The notes under the pieces: generated by a model
The model's database searches: none
What the model was told of the DNA's origin: nothing
What the model saw: only the letters and a program-made list of their open reading frames with translations
Made by a program: the position numbers and the translations under genes
In this document: piece by piece, positions 1 through 20,252 of the stretch
Position numbering within the stretch: position 1 is the first letter of the stretch
How the letters are laid out: each line of letters begins with the position of its first letter
From: Paulinella micropora
Lineage: Eukaryota > Cercozoa > Imbricatea > Euglyphida
NCBI GenBank assembly: GCA_009731375.1
Contig: BJOX01000359.1
Span: 147,878-174,093 of the forward strand
Direction of reading: 5' to 3'
DNA: 26,216 nucleotides

Positions 1-134
<134 letters not shown>

Positions 135-199
135 GGCTAGGCTAGGAAGGGTAACTGTTTTTTCTTATTCAGCCAACGGGAAAAACAAAAATCTACTAC

Positions 200-332
200 T
201 ACTCCTACTGCACCACCACCACTAATAATGATTCGGATAGTACCTCGTTTTGATTTCTTCTACTCCTGCTGCACCACCACCACTCATTATAGTTTGGATT
301 GTACCTCGAATTTACCTCGTTTTGATTTCTTC
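200..332. repeat. Imperfect tandem duplication, about 60 bp unit
   Basis: Two adjacent units (200-260 and 261-332) both start with TACTCCT, contain GCACCACCACCACT and end with TTACCTCG/GTACCTCG followed by TTTTGATTTCTTC. The second copy carries an extra 11 nt in which the TACCTCG motif is itself repeated. The duplication lies about 200-340 bp upstream of the proposed start codon of the PPR gene. No other feature is seen between 135 and 538, so this stretch may contain the promoter and 5' UTR, but no TATA-like or initiator element can be assigned. Confidence 0.7.
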
Positions 333-538
333 GGCATCCCAGCGTTGACGCCGATAACAAACAACTGGGATTTTTTTCCGTCTGCAAGGCAAGTTCCCGG
401 AAAAATAAAGTTCCACAACCTGATTAGTCTCGTGTCAGGCGGCCGCTTGCCACTTTTTTACGCTGATTTCCATCAATGACAAGAGTTCTTCTCCCTTGAT
501 TTTCTTCCCTGCTGCGCACGTTGCCGAGACGGCACGCC

Positions 539-9961
<9,423 letters not shown>

Positions 9962-10900
9962 AAAGAAGTACAAGGCCCAATATAAGGAGATTCGACCTCG
10001 CACAAGGCATAAAGCTTGAAAACAAAATGATTCAAGGCTGAGTCAGTGCTATGATTAAGTAAATATTTTGTTGTGTTGTTCAACTGTTGTTTAACTTGAT
10101 CAAGTACGGTACGTCCGGTAGATGTTTTTAATATATAAATGTCTAAGTACTCATTCAAGTGAGTCCAGGCTTGAGAAGTTGAACAGTATTGAGGGTATTA
10201 ATCTTATTTTCTCTCTGTGCATGGTGTATGAAATGAAGTTCAAGGGGCAAGTGTTTGGTCTGTGGTCCTGACATTCCCCTTTCAGCTGCTAAGATAGTCC
10301 GAGCATAGTCCTCATAAAGCTCTATCGGTCCCTTCTGTGCTATTCCTTACATTCTTCCGTGATATGCCGGATAGCTAATCCCTCCCTAATATTATTAATA
10401 ATATTAATACATTCTGCTGCCGCGAAAATTTCAGAGTCGTTAGAACTGAGCGCGATTCTTGTCTGTCGCTTCGATAACCAAGCCGTAGTACCGGGTCTAC
10501 TCCCTAAAGCAGTACGTAACCTCAGCTGTGCGTAACTTTCCGGTTTTTTTCAGTAGTACAGACTTTATGAGCTGCATCATGCCATATAATCCGCGGGTAT
10601 GTTCAAGTTCTGCCTTCTTGAGATGACTTAGGCCAGTGAAATGCGATACCGCGAAATGAACTTTTCAAATACCTAAAGCCTCGGATCGTGCCTTCCTAAT
10701 AGGGCATAAGCAAGTCCTGGGTCTACTGCCACGGTCTGCATAACGCTAGCTGCAGTGATTAAGTGCTTGATCTGCGTCAGGGCGTGTCATCTTTGTTAGA
10801 AACCGTCCAAAAGCTTCCCTACTCAGTAAACTAGGTATCGAGTGTTTCCTAAGGGCGCTAGTTTCTCCCATGTGTTCGGGATCATGCTCAGCACTAGTAG
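9962..10900 (-). pseudogene. Copia RNase H and C-terminal tail, fragmented
   Basis: The RNase H signature TAWLSKRQTRIALSSNDSE is at about 10415-10475, with FAAAECINIINNIREGLA after it, matching the Copia W.SK.Q..vALSS.eaE motif. GPIELYEDYARTILAAERG and TKHLPLELHFI follow. The last recognisable part, LDIYILKTSTGRTVLDQVKQQ (about 10080-10150), matches the region where elements carry a Y-L..F..L segment. Stops interrupt the frame repeatedly. Beyond 9962 the - strand stays open to 9811, but this overlaps the last PPR exons and is not assigned. Confidence 0.8.
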
Positions 10901-11790
10901 CATACCGTACTGACTGGGCGACTCGAACATCGGCATATCCTACATCTCAGTTGAAAATCTTCTTCTGATACTTCGTCTGATGCAATAAGATGCGTCCTCC
11001 TTCTTGAACTATTTCTGTCCCTTTGAATTCCTCAGCCACTCCCAATCGTTTGAGAGGGTAGAACTTCTCCAGTTTACTAGCGAAACGTTCGTACGCTTGT
11101 TCGTTAGGAGCTGAGAAAATGAGATCATCTACATGAAAAATACCTATGATAGCGTCTCTTATGTGCTTATCCTTTTCTACGAACAGACATAGATCTAAGT
11201 CTCCTCTAACTTAGGGGCTAAGATCTCATACCATCTCCTACCCGGGCTTGCGGCGCGCCATACAAAGCTCCATCTACTCTCCATATCATGCCATCATGCT
11301 CCTCTCTGCCTATCCCATCGGGTGCATAAGCATAAACAGAATCATGCATGCGGGCGTTAAGATAAGCATTTTTGAAGTCTATACCGTATAGCTTATGACC
11401 ATGCCATGCAGCAAGCTTGGATAAAAAGAGTTATGAGCGGTGCGCTGCACAAGATACAAATAGTTGATCTGGGTTATAGCTAACTCCTGGCTCTAGCATA
11501 TCTCCCCTTAGTGCTAACCTTGACTTGACGAACTTACGTCCCTTTTTGTCTAGTTTAACTTTGTGTACCCATGTGAGTCTCACTATCTTTACTCCTTTCT
11601 CTTTGGCTTCCTTGGCTTGGGGCTTACCCACGTGTAAGTGTTAAAGAACTTGAGAGCCTCTATCTCTTTATCCATTCCGGCCTTTAACTCTTTTGCGGTT
11701 AAACCCTCATCTACGATTGCCTTTGGTACCTTTAATGTCAGGTACAGTAGTGCAGTGGTTTCATCCTCTACGATACTTTCTGCGGACATA
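10900..11790 (-). pseudogene. Copia reverse transcriptase, fragmented
   Basis: RT start: LKAGMDKEIEALKFFNTYTW (about 11700), then after a frameshift near 11590 VRLTWVHKVKLDKKGRKFVK and SRLALRGDMLEPGVSYN. Further on: HKLYGIDFKNAYLNARM (about 11390), IWRVDGALYGAPQA (about 11280), then in a new frame IIGIFHVDDLIFSAP, the YVDD-equivalent motif C (about 11115-11150), and KRLGVAEEFKGTEIV (about 11040). At least three frameshifts or stops separate these motifs. Confidence 0.87.
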
Positions 11791-11842
11791 TCGGGGTGCT
11801 CTAGTTCTCCGACTGGTCTGATCCTATCTATCCTATACTTTC

Positions 11843-12604
11843 TTAAATCTCGCTATCTAACATCTTTTCTACTTGACCGTCGTCGAAAGCAACGAAATGA
11901 CTGGGCTTAGGCTGTTTACGGACTTTGAGTCTATCTCCCTTCTCGCACGGTTCTAAGACTTTTCCTTCTCGTTTTACTGACTGCCATTTGTCTCCATACT
12001 CTTCCTTGGCCCAATCCTCTCCGAAAGCTACTCCCGGCACACTAACTTTCTCTCCTTTCAATGTAGCTGCTATGATAGCTGCCTTCTTTTCTGGTGGCTG
12101 TGTGACTGGTGTCCTTATCTTAGTTTCTCGTTTCCCTCTCACTATGTTAGCTGTTGTGATTTTGTCACTCTGCTCCCAGGTGAGGCCCTTGTTGGGCGCG
12201 TCTCCCTCTACGTACCTCCTACTGGGGTGGTCAGCTTCGGGACTTTGCGCCTCTAGCGATATGACGGGTGTTAGCCCATCATCCTTGTTGTCAACTAGTT
12301 CTGCCTGTGAGTTTGATGGGAGACCGGAATCTGGACCAAAAGTGCACTTAACTTCCTGTGACTCCTCATGCTCATCGAACTCCCCCTCAACTCTAAGCTC
12401 GGGTTCGTCTTGTGGCTGTTCTAGCTCTCCGGTGTCTATACTCTCCCCCTCAGATTCCTCGTCATCCCATTGAACTCCTTTGGGTGGGTGAGCGCTCTTA
12501 CCGACTACGTTTGGGTCAAAGCGCACATTGCACACGTTATTAATGACCTTGCGGCCATCCCATACTCGGTAAAGTTCTTTGAATACATCGTACCCAAGTA
12601 ACAT
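11843..12604 (-). pseudogene. Copia integrase C-terminal domain and linker to RT
   Basis: Begins with LLGYDVFKELYRVWDGRKV, the standard Copia integrase C-terminal motif (LGY....KGYRVWD...), followed by VRFDPNVV. About 200 acidic, low-complexity residues then lead to the RT. The frame is open for 253 codons, so this is a less damaged part. Confidence 0.82.
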
Positions 12605-13467
12605 TACTCGTTTTCCCCTGTAGTTCCCTTTTCCTACCTGCTTTCATATATACATAACTCCTAAACATCCTATAGGCTTTAGTTGTCGGATAGCGGTTTT
12701 GTAGCTTATAGCCAAGACATTGCTCAAATGGCGAAGTGCCTTTTCTAGGTCCTGTCGTGGCTGGTAGAATGTTGTGCAAGGTTGTGGCTGTGTGTTCCAT
12801 TTCGGCCCAAAATTGTGGGGGTAGATTAGCCTCATACCGCATAGCTCGGGCTGGTCCGGCCGTGATGTCATTGACCTTCTCTGCTATAGGATTGCCGTCC
12901 TTATCACCTGGGGCGGCACTCGTCTTCCAAATAAGTTGAAGGGGTTTCCACTTCAATGACCTCAGTCGGTACATCGAACTCGTTGTCACAAGTGATCAGT
13001 CTGACTTTCCTACCTGTTTGCCTCTCGAGCTCAAACCATGCTACTGCCTGCTTTAGACACTCTACGAACTCATTCTTATATCGTAAGTAAAAATCCTTGA
13101 TATACCCCGAGTAATCGTCTGTTACGCAAAACTTATAGTACTTTCCGTGAATTGACATGACTGCCCAAGGTCCGGAAGTATCTACATGCAAAATCTCACT
13201 GGGGTAACCGGCTCTCCTAGTCCTATTGACCTTAAATCGGGGCAATACTTTGGCTTTCCCCATCATACAGGCTTCGCAAAATCTAACTCTATCTTCGTTT
13301 CCTGTCACTTTTCTTCCCATTGCCTTGCCTAATGCATAGGTCTTCGGTAATGCCTTATGACCGCTACACTGATGAATGACAATATTAGATATCAATCGGT
13401 TTACCCTCTTTGCCTTTCTCGGGATACATGCAGTACAAAACGCTGCCTCTAGCTTCCTTGTTCTCAC
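12540..13467 (-). pseudogene. Copia integrase (HHCC zinc site and DDE core)
   Basis: The zinc site is HQCSGH with FCEACMMGKA about 50 residues later (13380-13255). The catalytic core follows: LHVDTSGPW (about 13190), VTDDYSGYIKDFYLRYK, then after a frameshift near 12910 the GNPIAEKVND segment carrying the likely catalytic Glu, and FWAEMEHTATTLHNILP. Two frames (12904-13467 and 12540-12989) overlap, showing the shift. The C-terminus continues as LKPIGCLGVMYI in another frame. Confidence 0.87.
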
Positions 13468-13521
13468 TAAATCTCGCTACTTTGCTCTCTTTTTTTCTCT
13501 CTTTGGGGCTTCCCGCCCCGC

Positions 13522-14277
13522 TTACCCCGTTTTCTTCTTTCTCTCTCTCACTTTGGGGTCGTAACGCTCGTTGATGTTAAGGGGCTTGTCGTGTTCGTTA
13601 TCCCAGCGATCAAGCATACCGTTTGTCATTCTCCCCCTGACGATCACGTCACTCTCTTTGATATTTATGGGGTGCTTCAGGATGATTAACTGTCCGTTCT
13701 GATGGATGATTGACCGGTGATGGTTGTGATCCATGTTCCCCGTCGACATGATGTTGACCGGCACACGTGGGTCTAACAACATGTCCTTCTTCACCAAAAC
13801 TGGTTTCCCCGATCCGTCGATTCTGGTTAATCGACACTGCTTCCCCCATGTCCCTCACTACACTCTCTCCGTTTCCGGTGACTAAGCTAACGGGCTCAAT
13901 CTCTCGGATGTTGCGCAAAATGTGTGGGGTGCAGGCTATGTCTCGTGATGATCCACTATCCTGCACTATCATCTTTTCCTTTCGACCTACCTTCTTGCTG
14001 TCGTCTACCATGAGGTTGTGGTCTTTCTCTTTCTCTTTCTCTTTTCTCTTTTTTCTGCTTTTCGAGCTTCTCTTTCCTTTCTTTTTCAAACTTCTCCTCG
14101 TGGAACCAATCTGGTTCTTCGCGTGCTTTACAATACGCTCTGTAACTTATGGGGTTGCATGCCCTGACCTCGTCTGAGCCTCTAGAGTCTTCTAGGTTGT
14201 CTGGGTCGTATTCATCTGCCTTCTCAGAGTCAGAGTGACCATCAATCTCCCTTCTCTTCTTGTCGAACTCCTTCTTC
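13522..14277 (-). pseudogene. Copia aspartic protease and pre-integrase segment
   Basis: After an acidic then Lys-rich stretch (14277-14020), the retroviral-type protease motif appears as IVQDSGSSRDI (about 13947-13970). It is followed by PVSLVTGNGESVVRDMG, matching the Copia pattern of DSG(A/S)S, a substrate loop and a V.G.G strand. The frame then shifts near 13800 and resumes as VKKDMLLDPRVPVNIMS, the usual L.dVl.vP....N..S segment. The protease would cleave Gag-Pol, but the frameshift makes this copy non-functional. Confidence 0.8.
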
Positions 14278-14279
14278 TT

Positions 14280-15530
14280 CTAGGCTGCTTGTTCTGGGCT
14301 AAAGAACCTCGGGGCATCTCCTGAATGTAATTTGCGCAAATATGCGCTCAAAGTACCCCCTCTCTCCTCTACTTCGTGCCAAATTTTCATCGGGTGGGAC
14401 ATAGACCGCACTATGAATAGGGCGAATTGATTGTTGTGGTTTTTGGCCATGTCTAAGATCCCGTAGTCGATGATGGCCAGGAGTTCCGAGAAGAACTCGT
14501 TTTCTTTGCCATCTGGGTCGTAACACAGTCCGTCTCTCACTGTTATATCGTTTCTGCTCCCTTCGACAGTGCGTATAGCAGTCGAGCTATCTGTCTTTTC
14601 AGGTCTTGGGTGTCCCTCGCTGTGTCTGAACTCACACTCCCATTTAGTTCTCTCCTTAGCTTGTGTGCTCTTGGTGCTCTTGGCTACTCTATTTTCTATG
14701 ACAGTCTCTCTAGTGATTAAAGGCGTGCCTGCTGCGTGTTTTAGAAACACTTCGTTTACTACCCAAAACACATCTGTCAACAATCCTTCTCCCTCTGCTA
14801 CTCTCTCTCCATCCTTCTTCGTCACTCTTTCGACATCACCTGTCTCGTCGTCCATCACACACAGATTGTTCAGTTCTTCACTGATTCTCTTGAAGTCATC
14901 AAATGCTATCACCTTACCGTGTTGCAGGTTCGTTTTACTGCTCTCCCCCCTCTGGTGTGGTGTGTGTGTGTTGCACCTTTCAGGTATTGGAGGGTTGGTA
15001 GTGTGTGTGGTCTGTGCTGGTTGTGTTTGTGACTGTGGACTCTCGCCTTCTCTATCTAACGGGGACGGACCTTGTGATTGTCGAGATGGTGGCCACGCCT
15101 TCCTCTCGTTCGTCCTCCCTGCATGCTCAACATTGACAGTGTGAACTGTCGTCGTCTCAGCCTTGGCCCGTCCGGTCCCAGCCTCCTTTCCTGGCAAAAC
15201 AGCAGTTTTCCGTGGATTCGTTTTAACTGCCTCCTTGCCGGGTTTTTTGGGAATTTGCGAGCCTTTTTCCCCGTTAATTGCGGGACTTAGCGCGTCTTTT
15301 CCCCCGGGTTTTGCCGAATCTTTTCGCGAGGATTGCTGTGCACTCGCCCCCTTTCCCTCCCTCGAGCTCTCTCTCAGTATCTTTCTCAATTCACTCTCAG
15401 ATGGAAAATCACGAGAAGGGCGTGGGCGACGTGATGGGGTTTGTGCTAATTCAATAGAAGGGAAGTTTGGATCTTGGTCACGTGCATGATAGCCACAAAA
15501 CTGGGCATAGTCAAGCCTTAGCTTCCTCAC
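14280..15530 (-). CDS. Unusual gag-protease linker ORF of the Copia element, 416 codons
   Basis: An uninterrupted frame between the nucleocapsid knuckle and the protease. Its first half is basic and Pro/Ser-rich. The second half looks more folded (KVIAFDDFKRISEELNNLCV; NEFFSELLAIIDYGILDMAK; FALFIVRSMSHPMKIWHEVE). Near its start is FCGYH, which with CQGLNWKGEQC just upstream in another frame gives a C-x(n)-C...C-x2-H pattern like small zinc-binding modules. I do not recognise a family. It is the longest intact frame of an otherwise shattered element. It could be a gag extension or captured sequence. Confidence 0.55.
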   Translation of the reverse strand: MRKLRLDYAQFCGYHARDQDPNFPSIELAQTPSRRPRPSRDFPSESELRKILRESSREGKGASAQQSSRKDSAKPGGKDALSPAINGEKGSQIPKKPGKEAVKTNPRKTAVLPGKEAGTGRAKAETTTVHTVNVEHAGRTNERKAWPPSRQSQGPSPLDREGESPQSQTQPAQTTHTTNPPIPERCNTHTPHQRGESSKTNLQHGKVIAFDDFKRISEELNNLCVMDDETGDVERVTKKDGERVAEGEGLLTDVFWVVNEVFLKHAAGTPLITRETVIENRVAKSTKSTQAKERTKWECEFRHSEGHPRPEKTDSSTAIRTVEGSRNDITVRDGLCYDPDGKENEFFSELLAIIDYGILDMAKNHNNQFALFIVRSMSHPMKIWHEVEERGGTLSAYLRKLHSGDAPRFFSPEQAA

Positions 15531-15552
15531 CTTTTCCCCAACTCCCTCCCTG

Positions 15553-15899
15553 TCAATATTTCACTCCACACTGTTCTCCCTTCCAGTTCAATCCCTGACA
15601 ACGAATGGTCTTTGGGCCTGTGGTGTTGCTCTTTGGGGTAGAGGTAGAGGGTTGTGGACTTTCTTTCTTTCTCTCTTGCAAGTTCTGAGGGGATGTCGGT
15701 TTCGGTTTTGCTTTCCGTTTCTGTTTTTCATCTGGTTGCGAGGGCTGTGCTAGCGATGGTGGAGGTTGCACGCTTGCGTGTCAGGGTAGGAGGTGTTGTT
15801 ATCGAGGTGTCGAGGCGGTGTGCACTAGTGAGAGTGCGTTGTGGAGGGTTGTGGGGTCTGGCACGGAGTGCGTTTCGAGCCATAGGAGCACTCGACACT

Positions 15900-15941
<42 letters not shown>

Positions 15942-15942
15942 C

Positions 15943-15978
<36 letters not shown>

Positions 15979-17503
15979 GACCCCCCCCTTCCCCATCGAN
16001 NNNNNNNNNCCCCCCCCCCCCCCCCCCCACGGGCTTTTGTACATGTGGGTTGTTCTAAGGGTTCGTTATCACTTTGCTCCCTTTGAGGTTCACTATCCTC
16101 CTCACCCTCTTGCTCAGCGTCACGAGCAAGTATGTGATCCCCACCTCCTGTATTTCCCTCCATCGCTTCCTCGCCACTTTGCATTAGGACAAGCCCATAC
16201 TCTTTTTCTTCTGAGCTGTCTTTCCCCTCAGACTTGTTTTCTTCTCCTTCCTCAACCTCTTCTCCTACCTCTCCTCTCATTAAGGTAACTCCGTTTGACC
16301 CCCCCTTTTTTTTTCGAAACTTACCATTCTTCTCTCGTTCCTTCTCCTTAGAGGAGTCAGATTGAGTGGATTTATGGCCGGTTCGTTTGGGGTTAGACTT
16401 TAGTTTGGGGCAAAAACGCTTGGTATGCCCAGTTTCATTGCAGTTGTAGCACACGGCTGTCAACCACCATTTCTGTCCTGAGCTTTCACCCCCATGACTG
16501 TTGCCCTTCTTCCCCTTCCCGTTCTTTGTCCATCTCTTGTTTCTGTCTCTCTTTCCTCCTCTCTCTTCTCCCTCTCCTTCTCCTAGCAGTAGGTTCGCTG
16601 ATTTGCCCTCTCCCTTTTTCTCTCTGTCCCTCCTACGCTCTCTCCTGAGCTTCTTCTGCTTAGCTGCCCACAGCACATATATCTCCCTCGCTGACTCTAC
16701 CATGTCGTCATGTGATGGTCTGCTTGCTGCTAACCTATAATGCTGAGGTAGTTCTGCCCAAATGCTTCGTGTGCCTCTAACTTCTCTAACAATCCATTCA
16801 CTGCCTTATCTGGTTTGAAATCTTTCCCTCTCTGTGTCTCTAACCAGTTCTTTTGCAGTAGGTGTTGTGTAAGATATTCGTCCATGTCCTCTGTGGGTCT
16901 TGGTCTCATCTCCTTGAATGCCTTCTCCTCAGAGTACATATCTCGCCGCGCCACTGAGATTACGGTATTTGTCTTTGACAATGCCTAGTACTTTCTCAAA
17001 CGGGCAATATACCTTTCTGCTTCGCAGGAATTGAATGACTTTCGCTTCCGAAAATGCAGTGGTAACGAGAAGTTGGAACATTCTACAACGCTGCAGGTAC
17101 TGCTGTTCTTGTCTGTAGTTCTTCTTCCTCAACAGATAGATGTCCTTTTGTGTTCTGGTCATCGATCTCTTCTTTCTTCTTCTTGCTTTCTCTTCTCATG
17201 CTTTCTTCTCGTCTTTTGTGAGATCTTTCCAGTTGTTTGGCTTCTCTGTCTTATGTTCTGGTGTTTTGCTGCCTCTCGGTCTCTGTTGTGATGAGTCGTC
17301 TTCATCGTCAGTTCCCTCAGGTGTGTCAATCCCATGCGGTTCTCTCGGTTCTTCCAACTCGTCTGCCTTTCTCATGCGATCTCTATCGTAGCCATATTTG
17401 CTTTCGCTGCTTTGTGGTATTTGAACGCATCATGGGACATATCCCCGAGATTTGCGTTAATACCATACGCACACTCCTCTATCTGGTAATAACAACTTTG
17501 CAT
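15553..17503 (-). pseudogene. Copia gag region with CCHC zinc knuckle
   Basis: The frame opens at ATG 17503 (MQSCYYQIEECAYGINANLG), shifts near 17390 and continues through KYGYDRDRMRKADELEEP with a stop near 17190. The capsid-like helices follow: KAFKEMRPRPTEDMDEYLTQ and KNWLETQRGKDFKPDKAVNG at about 16940-16740. The nucleocapsid knuckle CYNCNETGHTKRFC (CX2CX4HX4C) is at about 16407-16450. A Lys/Glu/Ser-rich tail then runs into a poly-C tract with a 10-N gap and on to RCQGLNWKGEQCG near 15565-15600. Gag packages element RNA. This copy is frameshifted and inactive. Confidence 0.82.
15901..16028. other. Poly-C tract with 10-N gap inside Copia gag
   Basis: Runs of C broken by GGCGGG, GGGA and TTCCCCATCGA, with N at 16000-16009. 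Probably an unresolved homopolymer or assembly artefact. The gag reading frame across it cannot be trusted. Confidence 0.8.
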
Positions 17504-17764
17504 TGAATCTTTCTTGTTTCCGCTAAACACTGAGTGTGAGACATTAACTGTCTCATGTTACTTGCATGGTGCCGAAAATCGATTTCCCAGCATATGCTTG
17601 TGACGTTGCTCAGAAGTTCTCCTCAACTTAGTTGAGAACTTCTTGGTAATCTCAATATTATAGATCCTTACGGTGGACCAGAGCTGCTGCATGTGCTTGG
17701 GACCCTGAACTTCGTGAAGTTTCAGGGGCATTAGCATCTGAGGGTCACAGACCCGGAAAGGCAC
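17504..17764. repeat. Cluster of three hairpins upstream of Copia gag
   Basis: Three inverted repeats lie in a row: GAGACA...TGTCTC at about 17536-17552, AGAAGTTCTC...GAGAACTTCT at about 17610-17642 and CCTGAACTTC GT GAAGTTTCAGG at about 17704-17726. They lie where the Copia 5' leader or 5' LTR would be. An open - frame crosses the region, but its composition does not suggest a gene. Confidence 0.6.
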
Positions 17765-18336
<572 letters not shown>

Positions 18337-18355
18337 CGAGTAAATGCCTGGGGGC

Positions 18356-18571
18356 TTCCAGTTCCGGTTTGGTGATCTTGTTGAGGTGAGCATTCGGAGG
18401 AAACAGTACCGAGATGGGTTGAAGATAGGATTCACATTGAGCCGAGATGGGGCCGAGTTGACCTGTTCCAACTCTGCTCCATTTCGGCTCCATGTTAATC
18501 CTATCTTCATCCTATCTGGGTTTTGTCTCCTCCCTATCTTCGCTTCTTCGGGCTTGCCTAACTGGAACACA
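18356..18571. repeat. 216-bp foldback sequence with about 100-bp arms
   Basis: The inner arms 18411-18460 and 18468-18515 pair around a 7-nt loop (for example GCCGAGATGGGGCCGAGTTG against CAACTCTGCTCCATTTCGGC). Pairing continues outward with mismatches through GGAGGAAAC/GTCTCCTCC to TTCCAGTT/AACTGGAA at the ends. Because of the symmetry both strands encode similar peptides, which are not genes. It could be a foldback-type or MITE-like element. No target-site duplication was verified. Confidence 0.8.
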
Positions 18572-18717
18572 TGATGACGCGCACGTTGGAGAGGGGCTTC
18601 AGTCGGTCCCAATGCCTTGCCAGTGCCTTCCTGCGTTGTCGTGCCTTGCCCCATGCAGTCACACCCTCCACCGTTGCATTTCTAACTGAGCAGCTTCGGC
18701 TGGGATTACTATACTTG

Positions 18718-19602
18718 CCAAGGGCCACATTGACCCCTCTGCCGAAGAATTTGAGATGTTTGAGTTGCTGCAACGCCGTCTTCCTGATGTCATCGTCCTC
18801 GTAGACCAGCTCCAGGTGACGAGACATTCGCTGGCCTTGCCACTCCATTACCGGGACCACCAGACGAAGACCGCTCATTTTGGAGGCGATCTCCTGTAGA
18901 TTGGCGCGTTCTGAGAGCCCCCAGACAATCAGATTACGCCCGTCCTTGTCGTACCGATCCACCCTCCGGTACTGTCGAGGCGGCGGTGCCATCTGCCATA
19001 TTGAGCCGCTCGCCTTATGTTGAAGCGCCGACCCGTGTGCCAGGTTTGGGGAGGAAGGATGAGGCGCAGCTAAGATAGCCTCTCCACGTGGTTCAGGAAA
19101 TCCATCCTGGGACATCGGGCCAGAGCCCGTCAAAGAGGCATTCCCACGGGGATTGTCCAGGTCTTCGGCGATTCTACCTTGTCCCATAAGGGCCACAGTG
19201 GTAGCTCCGTGCTTCGCGTATTTGTAATCTATTGAGAGTAGTAGACGGCCAATGTCGCTGGCCATCACCGCCGCGCCTCTTTACGCCGAGGAAAGCGCCC
19301 GTCCATGCAAATAGCATCGGCGGTATCTGCAACACACACTACACGCATTTCCGCCGGTGTCACTGGACGCTGCCGCGTCGCTTCGTGCCCTTCGGCGCCC
19401 GCCAGCACCCCCAGCGTCGCCAGAACCTGCCTCACGCACTACACACACTCTCCATCGCATCGCCAACGCCTCTACTCTCATGCCTTATGGACTTTCAGCT
19501 GCTCCTAACAATACACATCATGAGGTACGGGTGTCCCCGAGTGGAGCCAGATCGGACGGCGTGCCGCTGAAACTCCTTCCCCCACGTGGGTATAGAAGGC
19601 GC
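18718..19602 (-). mobile_element. Inverted 5' fragment of an APE-type LINE (left palindrome arm)
   Basis: On the - strand, an ORF starting at 19268 (MMASDIGRLLLS) matches the N-terminus of the long LINE ORF at 20253 almost residue for residue up to FFGRGVNVALG. It then diverges at 18718 and stays open to 18558 by chance. The match also covers the 5' leader (19269-19602). It lacks a 27-nt segment present in the other copy (around 20419-20445). It is a non-functional fragment. Confidence 0.9.
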
Positions 19603-19633
19603 GAACCTAGCGGTACCTATTTTGGGTCTTACA

Positions 19634-19907
19634 TTGGGCGCAGGTTCAGGGACAGGGAACGTGCCCGAAGGCTTATTCGCATCCATCTGCGTGGGGAAGC
19701 GGCAGTCCGGAAGGAGGAAGCTGCGACGGGATATCGCGTCTTGCCTCTGCATGAAGAACGTGTTGATGATGTGCAGGTGGTGTCTTCGGAATCGGCTGCC
19801 GATGCACCTGAGGGTGTGTCTGAGTGTGTTGATGTGCAGGCGGTGCCCCTGCATTCGGCGGCCAGTGCAGTGGGGGACCAACCTGCGCAAGCACCTGAAG
19901 AGGGGGA
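19634..19907 (+). mobile_element. Direct-repeat internal LINE fragment between palindrome arms
   Basis: This repeats 20827-21100 (starting TTGGGCGCAGGTTCAGGGAC) with a few percent substitutions. It carries on from exactly the point at which the inverted fragment 18718-19602 stops in the element sequence. It encodes the RRFRDRERVRRLIRIHLRG-like region but is cut off after about 90 codons. A 31-bp unrelated filler (19603-19633) lies between it and the inverted arm. Confidence 0.87.
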
Positions 19908-20252
19908 AGGAGTTTCAGCGCCTTCTATACCCACGTGGGGAAAGGAGTTTCAGCGGCACGCCGTCCGATCTGGCTCCACTCGGGCACACCCGTACCTCAT
20001 GATGTGTATTGTTAGGAGCAGCTGAAAGTCCATAAGGCATGAGAGTAGAGGCGTTGGCGATGCGATGGAGAGTGTGTGTAGTGCGTGAGGCAGGTTCTGG
20101 CGACGCTGGGGGTTGCTGGCGGGCGCCGAAGGGCACGAAGCGACGCGGCAGCGTCCAGTGACACCGGCGGAAATGCGTGTAGTGTGTGTTGCAGATACCG
20201 CCGATGCTATTTGCATGGACGGGCGCTTTCCTCGGCGTAAAGAGGCGCGGCG

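Larger units (their letters stand above)
9962..17503 (-). mobile_element. Decayed Ty1/Copia-type retrotransposon, gag to RNase H
   Basis: On the - strand the domain order is gag, CCHC knuckle, long linker, protease, integrase, RT, RNase H. Integrase before RT defines the Copia type. Coding starts near ATG 17503 and fades by about 9962-10050. Many frameshifts and stops separate the domains, so no intact polyprotein exists. I searched by eye for matching direct repeats beyond both ends (below 10050 and above 17503) and saw none, so LTRs are absent, too diverged, or outside the bounds. It lies tail-to-tail with the PPR gene. Confidence 0.9.

Noticed and set aside
11925-12473. Forward-strand frame of 182 codons (similarly 14569-15144)
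   Set aside because: These lie antisense to Copia domains recognised on the - strand and show no family motif.
15654-16288. Proline-rich or glycine-rich frames over the poly-C tract
   Set aside because: They are produced by homopolymer C runs around an N gap.
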